Positions 43,126 through 52,271 of a stretch of 64,000 nucleotides of DNA are shown here, one piece after another. The translations under genes and the position numbers were made by a program. Position 1 is the first letter of the stretch; the number at the start of each line of letters is the position of its first letter. Source of the stretch: Calditrichota bacterium. GTDB lineage: Bacteria; Electryoneota; RPQS01. The notes beneath the pieces are model-generated. The model was given only the letters and a program-made list of their open reading frames with translations, was not told where the DNA came from and did not search any database. The DNA is taken from NCBI GenBank assembly GCA_020637445.1, contig JACJVZ010000002.1, positions 186,001 to 250,000 on the forward strand, read 5' to 3'.

Positions 43126-44663
43126 AAGGTTTCCAAAGTCGTGTTCGGATAGTAGTGGGCGAGGATTTGTTCGAGCGTCCAGCCATCTTTGGCCATCGCG
43201 ACCGCGCCCAATTGGCACAAGCCGACGCCGTGCCCCCAGCCTCCTCCCGACAATGTAATCAAATTATCAGAGACTTGCACGATAAAGTAAGATGACGGCA
43301 GATGCGATTCGGACAGAGCGCGACGGATCTCGAGTTCTCCAAAGAGAGTTGTTGCGCCCGATTCGCCGATGACGTCAAGAATCGTGATGCGTCCCGACGG
43401 ACTGCGATGTTTTGCTTTCAGCTCTTTGATCGCGCCAATGTCGATTCCAGTTTTCTTTTTCAGCAACTCACCAAGCAGTGCGCGGTCATATTCTTTCGTC
43501 CAGCGAAAGAGCGAATCTTCGTCCCACGGTTTGGGATACGGATAGCGTTCCGGATTGCAAAAGGCTTGTGGAGGGTTGTTCAGAAAATGAGCGGCGTTCT
43601 GTTCGTCGCTCAAATCAGGAAATTCGAAATCTCCGCATGACCTGACGGCGAAATAGCCGGGCTCTTCTTCTCCCCACACTTCGTTGAAATGGTCGCTCAC
43701 TCCGCCGCAGGACTTTGCGTAGCGCGCGTCGGCGACTCTACCCCCCCTATCCCCCCCGCTGAAGCGAGGGGGAACATGAAGCAACACTTGCCCGCTTGTC
43801 GCCCGAATAGGCTCAATTACTGCGTTGGCTTCGCGGATGGTGCCTTGATAGCATTGACAATGATCGTCGTGACACAGATCGAACCCGTCACTGTAGTGAT
43901 GACGGTTCGCAGTCGCCAAGACAGTTGAGCGCGCGGCGACGGCTTGCGCTTGTGAAAAGGCCTCCGGCAAGTCGTGTCGCATCTCCGAACCCACGGCCGT
44001 TTCGACATATTGTTCGAGCGGCAAGCGGTTGGCAGCGCTTAGGCCACCGTCCGGTGTCGCGAAGATTTCGAGTTCTCCTCTGTAGGTCAACGGTTCGCGG
44101 CGTTCCCAGTGAAAGCCTCTGCCAATCGGTACATTTTGCAAAGTAAACGTTGCGTTGTGCGACGACGAGATAAATTTCACACGCACGACATAGCTTTGAA
44201 AATCGCCGATGATGAGCGAGAACCGCGTTTTCATCTCCGGGCGTGTCAGGCGCACGAGCGTCAGGCCGATCGGATGCGACGTGCGGAGTTTTTGGATGAC
44301 TTCGGACGCTTGTTCGCGGCTCTCAAGTTTGACTATCGGCCACCACACTCGATTGTCGAGTTGGCCTTGCGCGCTTTGCCAAACCTTTCCGGCTTCGAGG
44401 ACGTCGGCGTGTTCGAGCAATTCGGAGTGTTCGATTTTGCTGAGCTGGTTGTTCGCGCTCTCTTGCGAGAAGCACTCGCCCAAGCGCACCGCCCACGACA
44501 ATTCGGGCACGGGAGTATTATGCGCGATGACTTTGAAGTCGCCGACGGCATCTGGCAAGTCCAGCCAGCGATTGCAGTCGGTGAAACATTGTGCGCGGTA
44601 ACGGCCCTTTAGTGAGCCGCGAATTTCAGGTTCGTTCCAGAGGAGACCGATGGAGATTTTCAA
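43122..44663 (-). CDS. SpoIID/LytB domain protein with in-frame repeat insertion
   Basis: 513 residues. SpoIID features: LPLEQYVETAVGSEM (catalytic Glu region), EAFSQAQAVAARSTVLATAN, YQGTIREANAVIEPIRATSGQ, CGGVSDHF and C-terminal GGGWGHGVGLCQLGAVAMAK. Such proteins bind or cleave denuded glycan strands of peptidoglycan. No signal peptide is visible. The only start fitting the full frame is a TTG at 44663 without a ribosome binding site, immediately next to a purine-rich repeat. At 43738-43775 a C-run repeat encodes VPPRFSGGDRGGR between SGQVLLH and VADARYAKS. Both oddities suggest repeat insertion. Confidence 0.82.
   Translation of the reverse strand: MKISIGLLWNEPEIRGSLKGRYRAQCFTDCNRWLDLPDAVGDFKVIAHNTPVPELSWAVRLGECFSQESANNQLSKIEHSELLEHADVLEAGKVWQSAQGQLDNRVWWPIVKLESREQASEVIQKLRTSHPIGLTLVRLTRPEMKTRFSLIIGDFQSYVVRVKFISSSHNATFTLQNVPIGRGFHWERREPLTYRGELEIFATPDGGLSAANRLPLEQYVETAVGSEMRHDLPEAFSQAQAVAARSTVLATANRHHYSDGFDLCHDDHCQCYQGTIREANAVIEPIRATSGQVLLHVPPRFSGGDRGGRVADARYAKSCGGVSDHFNEVWGEEEPGYFAVRSCGDFEFPDLSDEQNAAHFLNNPPQAFCNPERYPYPKPWDEDSLFRWTKEYDRALLGELLKKKTGIDIGAIKELKAKHRSPSGRITILDVIGESGATTLFGELEIRRALSESHLPSSYFIVQVSDNLITLSGGGWGHGVGLCQLGAVAMAKDGWTLEQILAHYYPNTTLETL
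43738..43775. repeat. C-run hairpin repeat inside the spoIID-like gene
   Basis: Same family as the lpxB insertions (compare CCCCCCCGCTGAAGCGAGGG at 15791-15810). It is read on the opposite strand from the lpxB copies and stays in frame as a Gly/Pro/Arg-rich peptide. Confidence 0.85.
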
Positions 44664-44780
44664 GTTAGAAGTCAGAAGTTAAAAGTCAGAAATCGGAATA
44701 GGTATGAGAAATGAGGTAAGAGGTATGAACCCGGATTCCGGCGGGGAACCGTGCTGACGCACTTAATCCCCGCTCGGCGC
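44664..44780. repeat. Solo purine-rich repeat joined to an ATTCCGGCGGGG hairpin
   Basis: 44664-44693 has GAAGT-type units (GAAGTCAGAAGTTAAAAGTC). 44694-44735 is a 42-base block that matches 48320-48361 at 39 positions. The end runs into an ATTCCGGCGGGGAACC...TTAATCCCCGCTCGGCG hairpin (44734-44780) just before the TrmH-like gene. Confidence 0.8.
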
Positions 44781-44782
44781 AA

Positions 44783-45526
44783 TCAGCTCAGCGCGTAGCA
44801 GAAGACTGCGGCGGCGGTCACTAAGTTCAAACTCTCGGCGTTGCCTTTGGGTTTCAGGGTGACTTTGTGTTTGCAGGCGGATTCGAGTTCTGCTGAGATG
44901 CCGCGTGACTCGTTGCCGAGCACCAAAAGTTTTGGAGATGCAAAGGACTCACTTACGCTCACGCCTTCATGAGCGGCGAGTGCAATTGAATCACCTTTCC
45001 AATCTAAAACAAATCGGTGGATATCACCCACCTCGCGGACGGGTTGATGAAAGATCGAGCCCATCGAGCCGCGCACGACTTTTTCGTTCCACACGTCCGC
45101 CGAGCCGGGGCCAAGAATCAACTCCGACGCGCCGAAGAAATCCGCGACGCGAAGCAGCGCGCCGCAGTTGCCGGGATCGCTGACCTGTTCGCACAACAGC
45201 GTGACGCCCGACTTGCGCGCGGGAAGTTTGAACTGTTTGCCGACGGCGGCGATGCCTTGCGTGGCCTCGACTTGCGACACGCGGCGAAAAACGTCCGTGT
45301 TGAGTTGGTAGCTCAGAATTTTGGGGAATTCGTACGCGAGAAATTCCCAGCGCGAGGCCTCCGTGCTCTGTAATAGTAAGCAATCCACGGCCTCGGCGGC
45401 CAGCGCCTCGCGCACGCAGACTTCGCCCTCGATCAGGAACAATCCCGATTCGCGGCGAAATTTTTTCTGCGACAGCCGCGCCCAGTCTGCGACCTGCTTA
45501 CGTGTAGGTGAAAGGAGATCTGTCAT
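44783..45526 (-). CDS. TrmH/SpoU family RNA 2'-O-methyltransferase
   Basis: 247 residues. N-terminal substrate-binding part (RLSQKKFRRESGLFLIEGEV) then the knotted SPOUT domain with motif 1 DPGNCGALLRVADFFGA, motif 2 LVLGNESRGIS and motif 3 GNAESLNLVTAAAVFCYAL. The asparagine and glutamate of these motifs bind SAM. Probable target: 2'-O-ribose of 23S rRNA or tRNA; RlmB/RlmJ-type cannot be distinguished. ATG at 45526 follows AAAGGAGATCTGTC on the minus strand. Stands alone between repeats and the lipoprotein gene. Confidence 0.88.
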   Translation of the reverse strand: MTDLLSPTRKQVADWARLSQKKFRRESGLFLIEGEVCVREALAAEAVDCLLLQSTEASRWEFLAYEFPKILSYQLNTDVFRRVSQVEATQGIAAVGKQFKLPARKSGVTLLCEQVSDPGNCGALLRVADFFGASELILGPGSADVWNEKVVRGSMGSIFHQPVREVGDIHRFVLDWKGDSIALAAHEGVSVSESFASPKLLVLGNESRGISAELESACKHKVTLKPKGNAESLNLVTAAAVFCYALS

Positions 45527-45651
45527 AATTTCGCGTCCGGCCCATAGACATTCAGCGTCGGAGTTCGGTATCTCAGATTGAGTTGAAACTCTTCAAGAAG
45601 TGTTGGATCGTTGATTTCAAGAATATATGCACCCAAAGCGTATACTCCACT

Positions 45652-46557
45652 TCATCCCGGTCTGTTTTGCTGCATCAGATTCGTCAACGCACCGTAAATC
45701 GACGCAGTGCTTCTCCGGGTATGACAGGGACAATCATCAGCGATCGTTCTCAACACACTAATCAAATTCGTAGAGTCCTCAACAGAAAACATCTGAGGTT
45801 GTGTCTCCTTCTTCTTGTGAGAACCTGGACCCAAAAACACCAGTCCATCGATCAACCCTTCGCAGCGCATCGGAGTATCTTTGCTTAGCCCTTCAAAATG
45901 CTTGAGCGCGCGCCATGCAAAAATCTTGCGATTGGTCGTGTCTCGCAGTGAATTATATCGCGCGAATAGCAAACGGTTATCGTCATCTTGTTCTGTCGCC
46001 CGCTGAACCTCAAACTCAAACCAATTTGAAGTCACTCCAAGATCGAAATACCCTCGGTACTTCCCGGGCAAAAGACCAACCATTGAGTGCGTCGACTCAT
46101 TGAAGGAGTGTTCCCCGTCATATGGAGGAAATCTATTTTCTTCGACGAGCGGTGCGCCAAGGTGTCCCCACTTCAATTCGTACACCCCGCCGCTCGGTAT
46201 AAAACACATTGAGTCCGTTGCATCATGCGGGAGCCTTCGCATCACGCTCAAACTCGGCGCCAAAAGATTAAACAACCCCCCGTCGGATTTTTCTAAGTGA
46301 ATCAGGTGGCGATCTGTATTTTGCCAGCTCAGTTTTGTCGAGGGCGAGTCGACCAGCGTCTCGATATACATTCGCACATACATCTCCTCGCCTTCCACAT
46401 AGTCCGCCTTCCACATCTTCCCTCGGACGGCGTATTCACTCTTCCGCGCAGAAATCTCCGCAGAAGACAGCGATCGATAAGATCGTGGCTGCGTGTCCGT
46501 ACATGCTGCCCCAATCAGCCCCAAAACCACGGCAACTATGATACAAGCGGAGCGCAT
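45652..46557 (-). CDS. Probable lipoprotein of unknown function
   Basis: 301 residues. The N-terminus MRSACIIVAVVLGLIGAACT has a hydrophobic signal with a cysteine at 19 in a weak lipobox (GAAC). The mature part is acidic and beta-rich with several conserved-looking aromatic residues (LSWQNTDRHLIHL, YRGYFDLGVTSNWFEFEV) and ends with a CPCHTRR segment. No family recognised. It starts 4 bases from the end of the upstream symporter gene, suggesting co-transcription. Confidence 0.65.
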   Translation of the reverse strand: MRSACIIVAVVLGLIGAACTDTQPRSYRSLSSAEISARKSEYAVRGKMWKADYVEGEEMYVRMYIETLVDSPSTKLSWQNTDRHLIHLEKSDGGLFNLLAPSLSVMRRLPHDATDSMCFIPSGGVYELKWGHLGAPLVEENRFPPYDGEHSFNESTHSMVGLLPGKYRGYFDLGVTSNWFEFEVQRATEQDDDNRLLFARYNSLRDTTNRKIFAWRALKHFEGLSKDTPMRCEGLIDGLVFLGPGSHKKKETQPQMFSVEDSTNLISVLRTIADDCPCHTRRSTASIYGALTNLMQQNRPG

Positions 46558-46560
46558 GTC

Positions 46561-48294
46561 TCAACTCGTCCTCAAATACCCATCTCTCTTTAGCCCCCAG
46601 AAGCCTACGACCATCAGCACGAACCAGACCGCCGCCCAGAGGTTGTTTAGCATCAGAAGATAGCCTAATCCGAGGGTCAATCCAAATACGAAGAGGAAGC
46701 CCCACGCGAAGCCGCGAGCGGGAGTCTTTAGGGATTGTGTTTTGGGAAGAGTCAAGCCGTGTTTGCGGCAGTGCTCGGCTACCGGTGCCCAAAATCCCGG
46801 GGGCGAGGTGCGGCGGTAGAACTCGATTAGTTGCCCCATCGGCGCGGGCTTGGTCAGGAAGGTCGCGGATAGCCAAATCGCCATCGAGCCAAAGGTGATG
46901 ATCAAGAGTTTCAATCCGAAATACATCGGCCCCGCGCTGAACAGCGCCACGGTGATGACGCTCGAAGCGGCCATCGCGGCAATTTCGCTCCATGCGTTGA
47001 TGCGCCACCAGAACCATCTGAGAATATACACCGGCCCGGTGCCTGCGCCGAAGGCGATCACGAATTTGAAGGCTTCGGTGACGCTGGACGTGTAGTAGGC
47101 CGCGAGTCCTGCCGCAATCAATACGAGTACCGTGGCATATTTACCGGCGCGCAAATAGTGCTTTTCGTCTTTGTCTTTGACTAAGAAATGTCTGTAAAAA
47201 TCGTGAACCAGATAGCTCGCGCCCCAATTGAGTTGTGTGGAGACCGTGCTCATGAACGCGGCCAAGAGTGACGCGACCATCACACCCAGCCAACCCGACG
47301 GCATGACTTTCATCATCAGGTTTGGATAGGCCATCTCGGGATCGTCGACGACGGGATAGATGATCAACGTGCAGAGCGCGACGATCACCCACGGCCACGT
47401 GCGAAAGGCCAAATTTGTCAAACTATACCACAACGTCGCCAAAAACGCGTGCTGCTCATTTTTGCAGGCATTTTGCCGCTGAATGATTTTCCCGCCGCCG
47501 TCGCTATTGACATTGGCCCACCACGTGATGCCTGTGTAAACCAAGAATCCCAGAAACGCTGGCGTCCACCAGTCCGCCGAGGCCATCGCCGCTGTGCCGG
47601 GGTCGGGCATCATCGCAAGTTTCGCCGCTTCGCCGCGCTCGATCAGTGTCTTATGTAATATGGAGAGGCCGCCGACTTCTTTGACGGCAAAGATCGCAAA
47701 AGCAATAGCCCCAATTTGGGCAAGAATGTATTGCACCATGTCCGTCAAGGCGACGCCCCACAATCCCGAGAGCATCGTATAGATGAAGGCCAGCCCGGCA
47801 AACAGCGCGATGGTTTCAACCTTGTCCCAACCGATGGCGGCATTCATGATTTTCGCCAAAGCCAAAAATACCCAGCCCATTGCAATGACATTGATCGGCA
47901 GCGCGAGCCACAAGGCACGAAATCCTCTGAGGCCACGTGTGATCTTTGTGTGGCCGTAACGCAATTCGGTTAGCTCAACATCCGTTAAAACCTTCGCTCT
48001 TCTCCATAGCGGAGCCAAAAAGAAGGCCGAGAACAGCGAGCCAATTCCGAAACACCACCACTGCCAATTCTCGTATATCCCCATCGTGCGCACGAGCTTG
48101 GTCACATAGAGCGGCGTATCGCAGCTAAAGCTCGTGGCCACCATCGAGGTCCCGGCAATCCACCACGGCAGCGCCCGTCCCGCCAAGAAATATTCTTCGG
48201 TAGACTTGTGCGCACGCCGAGTCATGGCGATGCCCACGAGCAAGCTGAGGATGTTGTAACCTATGATGATGGACCAGTCGAGGGGGCTTAGCAT
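46561..48294 (-). CDS. Sodium:solute symporter (SSS family)
   Basis: 577 residues with about 13-14 membrane helices. The N-terminal region (STEEYFLAGRALPWWIAGTS) and GLWGVALTDMVQYILAQIGA, corresponding to the SSS signature with conserved Gly, Asp and Gln, are clear. A Trp-rich helix (YENWQWWCFGIGSLFSAFFL) and a hydrophilic C-terminal segment (FYRRTSPPGFWAPVAEHCRK) are visible. It couples sodium entry to uptake of a small solute; substrate unknown. Start ATG at 48294; a lipoprotein gene follows 4 bases later. Confidence 0.88.
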   Translation of the reverse strand: MLSPLDWSIIIGYNILSLLVGIAMTRRAHKSTEEYFLAGRALPWWIAGTSMVATSFSCDTPLYVTKLVRTMGIYENWQWWCFGIGSLFSAFFLAPLWRRAKVLTDVELTELRYGHTKITRGLRGFRALWLALPINVIAMGWVFLALAKIMNAAIGWDKVETIALFAGLAFIYTMLSGLWGVALTDMVQYILAQIGAIAFAIFAVKEVGGLSILHKTLIERGEAAKLAMMPDPGTAAMASADWWTPAFLGFLVYTGITWWANVNSDGGGKIIQRQNACKNEQHAFLATLWYSLTNLAFRTWPWVIVALCTLIIYPVVDDPEMAYPNLMMKVMPSGWLGVMVASLLAAFMSTVSTQLNWGASYLVHDFYRHFLVKDKDEKHYLRAGKYATVLVLIAAGLAAYYTSSVTEAFKFVIAFGAGTGPVYILRWFWWRINAWSEIAAMAASSVITVALFSAGPMYFGLKLLIITFGSMAIWLSATFLTKPAPMGQLIEFYRRTSPPGFWAPVAEHCRKHGLTLPKTQSLKTPARGFAWGFLFVFGLTLGLGYLLMLNNLWAAVWFVLMVVGFWGLKRDGYLRTS

Positions 48295-48317
48295 TCGCGT
48301 TGTGGCTTTGAGTTTAT

Positions 48318-48777
48318 TTCGGAATAGGTAAGAGAAAAGAGGTAAGACGTATGAACCCGGAACTTAGGCGCTCGATCGTGCTGTTTTTAGTATTGCCACA
48401 AAGATCGCAATCAACTCATCCGCTTCCTGTTTTAGCGGTCCTAATAGGGACGGCTTAATTAGCTGCAAGTCGGTGATCAGATCCAGCCAATACAACGTTT
48501 CTTCCAATTCCTGGAGGCACATCTGATGCTTGTTAACGTAGTCAGCTTTGGAACGCGACCTGTATGCTTCGGCATAGTTGGCGCCCACAGAAGTGCTTGA
48601 ACGAAGTATCTGCGAGGCAATTACTTTGCTGGGGCCAGATTTCGGCAATTTCGATACAAGGTTAATGATCCGGATTGCGAACTGTCGCGTTCGAAGCCGC
48701 AAATCCTGACGAGTTTTCGCCTGACTTTCAGGGCTCATACCTCTGACCTCATACCTCTTACCTATTCTGAAATCCGC
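48318..48777. mobile_element. Candidate cassette: S23 gene between inverted purine-rich repeats
   Basis: Left repeat 48320-48361 starts CGGAATAGGTAAGAG; the right repeat, read on the other strand from 48775 back to 48734, starts CAGAATAGGTAAGAG and continues with GGTATGAG-type units. The S23 stop codon begins 3 bases inside the left repeat and its start codon lies within the right one. A near-identical solo left repeat is at 44694-44735. No transposase is present, so mobility is inferred. Confidence 0.5.
48364..48738 (-). CDS. S23 (23S rRNA intervening-sequence) four-helix-bundle protein
   Basis: 124 residues, fully helical. Family signatures: LRLRTRQFAIRIINLVSKLP, IASQILRSSTSVGANYAEAY, KADYVNKHQMCLQELEETLY and WLDLITDLQLI. 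Members are encoded inside intervening sequences of 23S rRNA genes, and related Avd proteins help diversity-generating retroelements; most others are orphans like this one. The ATG at 48738 has an AGAGGT site supplied by the flanking repeat. The frame is open upstream through the repeat (encoding RIGKRYEVRG), so a longer start at 48780 is possible. No reverse transcriptase or rRNA is nearby. Confidence 0.85.
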   Translation of the reverse strand: MSPESQAKTRQDLRLRTRQFAIRIINLVSKLPKSGPSKVIASQILRSSTSVGANYAEAYRSRSKADYVNKHQMCLQELEETLYWLDLITDLQLIKPSLLGPLKQEADELIAIFVAILKTARSSA

Positions 48778-48947
48778 CATCTCAAACGCGCCTGCCCCTC
48801 CCCTCGAAATAAACAAACCTTCCTCCATTATTGCAAACAAACCGAGTGCTTGAGTGACTTTAGTCGCTTGCGGGAGACAATCGCATTTCTTAGCTTGTTA
48901 AATCCTTCACAAACCCTCTTTCAAACCTACTTTCGGAGGTAATATTT

Positions 48948-50303
48948 ATGTCGAAAACTGCGGCCGCTGATAGGGATTATTCAAATTTCATGAAATGGGT
49001 CGAAACCCGTAATCCCGGTCAACCGGAATTTCTTCAGGCCGTGGGCGAAGTGGCCGAGTCGGTGTTCCCGTACTATCTCGAGCATGACGAGCTTCGCGAA
49101 GCCAGAATCCTCGAGCGTCTGACCGAACCTGACCGTGCCTTCCAATTCCGCGTCGCATGGGAAGACGATCGCGGCAAAGTCCAGGTGAACCGCGGCTATC
49201 GCGTGGAATTCTCCAGTGCGATTGGCCCGTACAAAGGAGGTCTGCGGTTCCATCCGACCGTCAACCTCAGCATTCTCAAATTCCTCGGATTTGAGCAAGT
49301 CTTTAAGAACGCATTGACGACCCTGCCCATGGGCGGCGGTAAAGGCGGCTCCGACTTTGATCCCAAGGGAAAATCGGATCGCGAAGTCATGAGATTCTGC
49401 CAGGCATTTATGTCCGAACTGTTCCGCCACCTCGGCCCGAACACCGACGTACCGGCCGGTGATATCGGCGTCGGCGGACGCGAAGTCGGCTTCCTGTTCG
49501 GCAAGTACCGTCAGCTCAAAAATGAGTTCACGGGCACGCTGACCGGCAAGGGCATCACCTACGGCGGCAGCTTGATCCGTCCGGAAGCCACCGGCTACGG
49601 CACGGTTTACTTCCTGCAGGAAATGCTGCACCACCACGGCGACAGCCTTGAAGGCAAGAAAGTCGCGATCAGCGGATCGGGCAACGTCTCCCAATATGCC
49701 GCCGAGCGCGTCATCAAGGAAGGCGGCACGGTTGTCACGCTGTCCGACTCGAACGGATATATCTATGACCCGAACGGCATCGACCGTAAGAAGATTCTGT
49801 GGGTGATGGAACTCAAGAATGAAAAGCGCGGCCGTATCTCCGAATATGCCGAAAAGTATGGCTGTGAGTATCACGAAGGCAAGCGTCCGTGGGAAGTCCC
49901 GTGTGACGTCGCTCTGCCGTGCGCGACTCAGAACGAAGTGTCGCTCGACGACGCCAAGACTCTGGTCAAGAACAAGTGCAAGTACGTCGCCGAAGGCGCG
50001 AACATGCCGACGGAACCGGATGCTACCGAATACTTCCAGAAGAACGGCGTCATCTACGCACCGGGCAAGGCTTCCAACGCGGGCGGCGTGGCTGTCTCCG
50101 GTTTGGAAATGTCGCAGAACAGCCTGCGTCTGTCGTGGACGCGCGGTGAAGTCAACGAGCGCTTGAAAGGTATCATGCAGGATATCCACAAGCAGTGCGT
50201 GCACTACGGCTCAGGCAAGAACGGCATGAATTATGTCGTCGGCGCCAACGTCGCAGGATTCGCCAAGGTCGCAAACGCGACGTTCGAACAGGGATTGATG
50301 TAA
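48948..50303 (+). CDS. gdhA: NADP-type glutamate dehydrogenase
   Basis: 451 residues, the usual length of hexameric GDH. Substrate and catalytic motifs are FHPTVNLSILKFLGFEQVFK, TLPMGGGKGGSDFDPKGKSD (catalytic lysines) and PAGDIGVGGREVGFLFGKYR; the dinucleotide fold reads VAISGSGNVSQYAAERV. It makes glutamate from 2-oxoglutarate and ammonia. Strong ribosome binding site CGGAGGTAATATTT. Sequence shape (GREVGFLFGKYRQLKN) fits the NADP(H) class, but cofactor preference is not proved. Confidence 0.93.
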   Translation: MSKTAAADRDYSNFMKWVETRNPGQPEFLQAVGEVAESVFPYYLEHDELREARILERLTEPDRAFQFRVAWEDDRGKVQVNRGYRVEFSSAIGPYKGGLRFHPTVNLSILKFLGFEQVFKNALTTLPMGGGKGGSDFDPKGKSDREVMRFCQAFMSELFRHLGPNTDVPAGDIGVGGREVGFLFGKYRQLKNEFTGTLTGKGITYGGSLIRPEATGYGTVYFLQEMLHHHGDSLEGKKVAISGSGNVSQYAAERVIKEGGTVVTLSDSNGYIYDPNGIDRKKILWVMELKNEKRGRISEYAEKYGCEYHEGKRPWEVPCDVALPCATQNEVSLDDAKTLVKNKCKYVAEGANMPTEPDATEYFQKNGVIYAPGKASNAGGVAVSGLEMSQNSLRLSWTRGEVNERLKGIMQDIHKQCVHYGSGKNGMNYVVGANVAGFAKVANATFEQGLM

Positions 50304-50326
50304 GACGTCTCCCGTGTATCATATGA

Positions 50327-50357
50327 CAGGCCCCCGTGAAAACGGGGGCTTGTTTTT
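50327..50357 (+). terminator. Rho-independent terminator after gdhA
   Basis: AGGCCCCCGT pairs with ACGGGGGCTT around a four-A loop, followed by a T-run. Confidence 0.88.
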
Positions 50358-50403
50358 CGACCCGAAGACTATCAACTTTAATCATAACAAATGAGGCGGA
50401 TGG

Positions 50404-52226
50404 ATGAAAACAGCTTCTTGTCTTGCCTTGCTTATTTTGATTTTGCTCATGGACGGCGACAGCTTGGCCATGAGTATCTCTGCGCAGACTCCACGAAGTG
50501 CTTCTCTGGATGACGCAGACCCGAATGCTACGCATGATCTGATTGCCCACGATGTAGGAAATGTCCGGGCAACACTCAGCAATTATGGGGAATATGGCAA
50601 TCCCAATGGCGTTTCCGGTTTCTATGGGATGGAGTTCCCCATAAACAGCGGCAATAGGTTCTTGTTCTCTGCCGGAATTTGGGTGGGCGCCGTGGTCAAC
50701 GGCCAAATGCTCGTTTCTACAACGACAGACGGTGACAACGGCACGGGCGAATTTTGGCCCGTGCATATCGGTACGATTCCGGAAACGAACACGAGCGATC
50801 CGGATTGGTACATCTCGTCTTGTGCCTTTGCCGAACGAAACGGCAAGTTTTTTGTCCGCGGCGTGATGGAACGTGACGACGACGGAGATTGGAACCTCGA
50901 AACCGACGACTTGGACGGCGACTTGCTTCCTTCCGGAAATTGGGACGGCGGCAACGGACTGCTGTTCTTTGATGATGACGGTGACGGGCTGATAGATGAA
51001 GAAAGCCCCGACGGAATCGACAATGACGGCGATGGCCGGATCGATGAGGCACGGACGGCCAAAGTGATGCCAATGGCGACGGCAACGAAAGCTACGATCC
51101 GGAGCCGCATGTCGACGAAGATCCGGTCGGGGACATGGCCGATGACCACATTGACAATGACCACGACGGATTGGTGGATTCCGACGATCCTGATTGGGAC
51201 GGGGATTGCTGTCCGGGTTCACTCGACGACGACGGCGACGGGTTGTTTGATGAAGATATCGCCGCGTTTGGCGAGCAAGAGTATTTCTGTGTTTATCAGG
51301 ACAGCATTCAACCGCAATATGTTTCCAGTCCGGATGTGGACGGGCATACTCCTCTCGATATCGAAATCGCACAGCGAAGCTGTGCCTGGAGTGATTCGCT
51401 AGTGCAGAATGTCATCATTCTCGAATATACGGTCCGCAACATGGGGCTTGAAGATCTGGAAGATGTGCATCTCGCGTTTTTCGCGGATGCGGACATTGTT
51501 GCTCAAGGCGAGAGTGGTGACGCAGGATCGCTTGATGACGGGACGTATTTCGATGCTGAACGGAAGATGATGGTGACCTATGACGACTACAGAGATGCCG
51601 ACGGACCGGGTCCCGGTGTTTTTGCAGTCAAGGCATTGCGTCCGCCAATCATGTGGCAAAACACCGAGTTTTCCTACCGGAATTTTGAGCGCTCGTCCGG
51701 TGGTGATCCGGAAACCAATGCCGACAAGTTTCTGGTGATTTCGAGTGGGGACCTCGACGGTCCGTCTCGGCAGCTTGGGGATTGGAGGATGTTGATGGGG
51801 TGGGGTGCGGCAAACGGCAGTCTTACTCTTGCGCCGACTGAGATCATGAGTTTCAGTGTTGCGATGTTTGCCGCTGCCGATACGAATGATGCAAAGGAGA
51901 TTGCTGATAGGTTTCTGGGAGATTTTTCTTACCTTGATGCACCAAACAGGCCAAGTATTGCAAGTGAATTTACACTGCACCAAAACTACCCTAACCCGTT
52001 CAATCCAACAACGACCATAGGATTTAGTTTGGCGAAAGCAATGACCGTGAGGCTGACGGTCTATGACGGGACGGGACGCGAAGTTGGCACGCTTTTCGAC
52101 GACCGCGCCGAAGCGGGCACACACACTGTTCTGTTTGACGGAACAGCGTTTGCGTCTGGAACCTATTTCTATTCGTTGAAGTCCGGACGTTCTTACTGCG
52201 CCAAGAAGATGATATTGATAAAATAG
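50404..52226 (+). pseudogene. Secreted T9SS cargo protein split by a one-base frameshift
   Basis: The first frame (from ATG 50404, signal-like MKTASCLALLILILLMDGDS) is clear until about 51050 and then becomes low-complexity. A second frame resumes the same Asp-rich style (NGDGNESYDP, DNDHDGLVDSDDP, DDDGDGLFDED) and runs to 52226 with a T9SS sorting domain (HQNYPNPFNPTTTIGFSLAK ... KKMILIK). Adding one G at about 51047-51049 (GAGGC from GAGGGC) joins both into about 607 residues. The Asp-rich DxDxDG units resemble thrombospondin type 3 calcium-binding repeats. A homologous protein lies at 54116-57193. Either a real inactivation or a base-call error in a G run. Confidence 0.85.
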
Positions 52227-52271
52227 ATCGGCGGTGTATTTTTGCCGCTTGACGACAGGAAGGATGGAATA

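Noticed and set aside
48364..48738. Diversity-generating retroelement, because Avd proteins resemble S23
   Set aside because: No reverse transcriptase, template repeat or variable repeat pair was seen in the surrounding sequence.
48981..50204. A 407-codon minus-strand open frame opposite gdhA
   Set aside because: gdhA carries full glutamate dehydrogenase motifs; the opposite frame has no family likeness.
50173..51372. A 399-codon minus-strand open frame across the frameshifted cargo gene
   Set aside because: Arg/His-rich translation of the Asp-rich repeats on the other strand; no motif.
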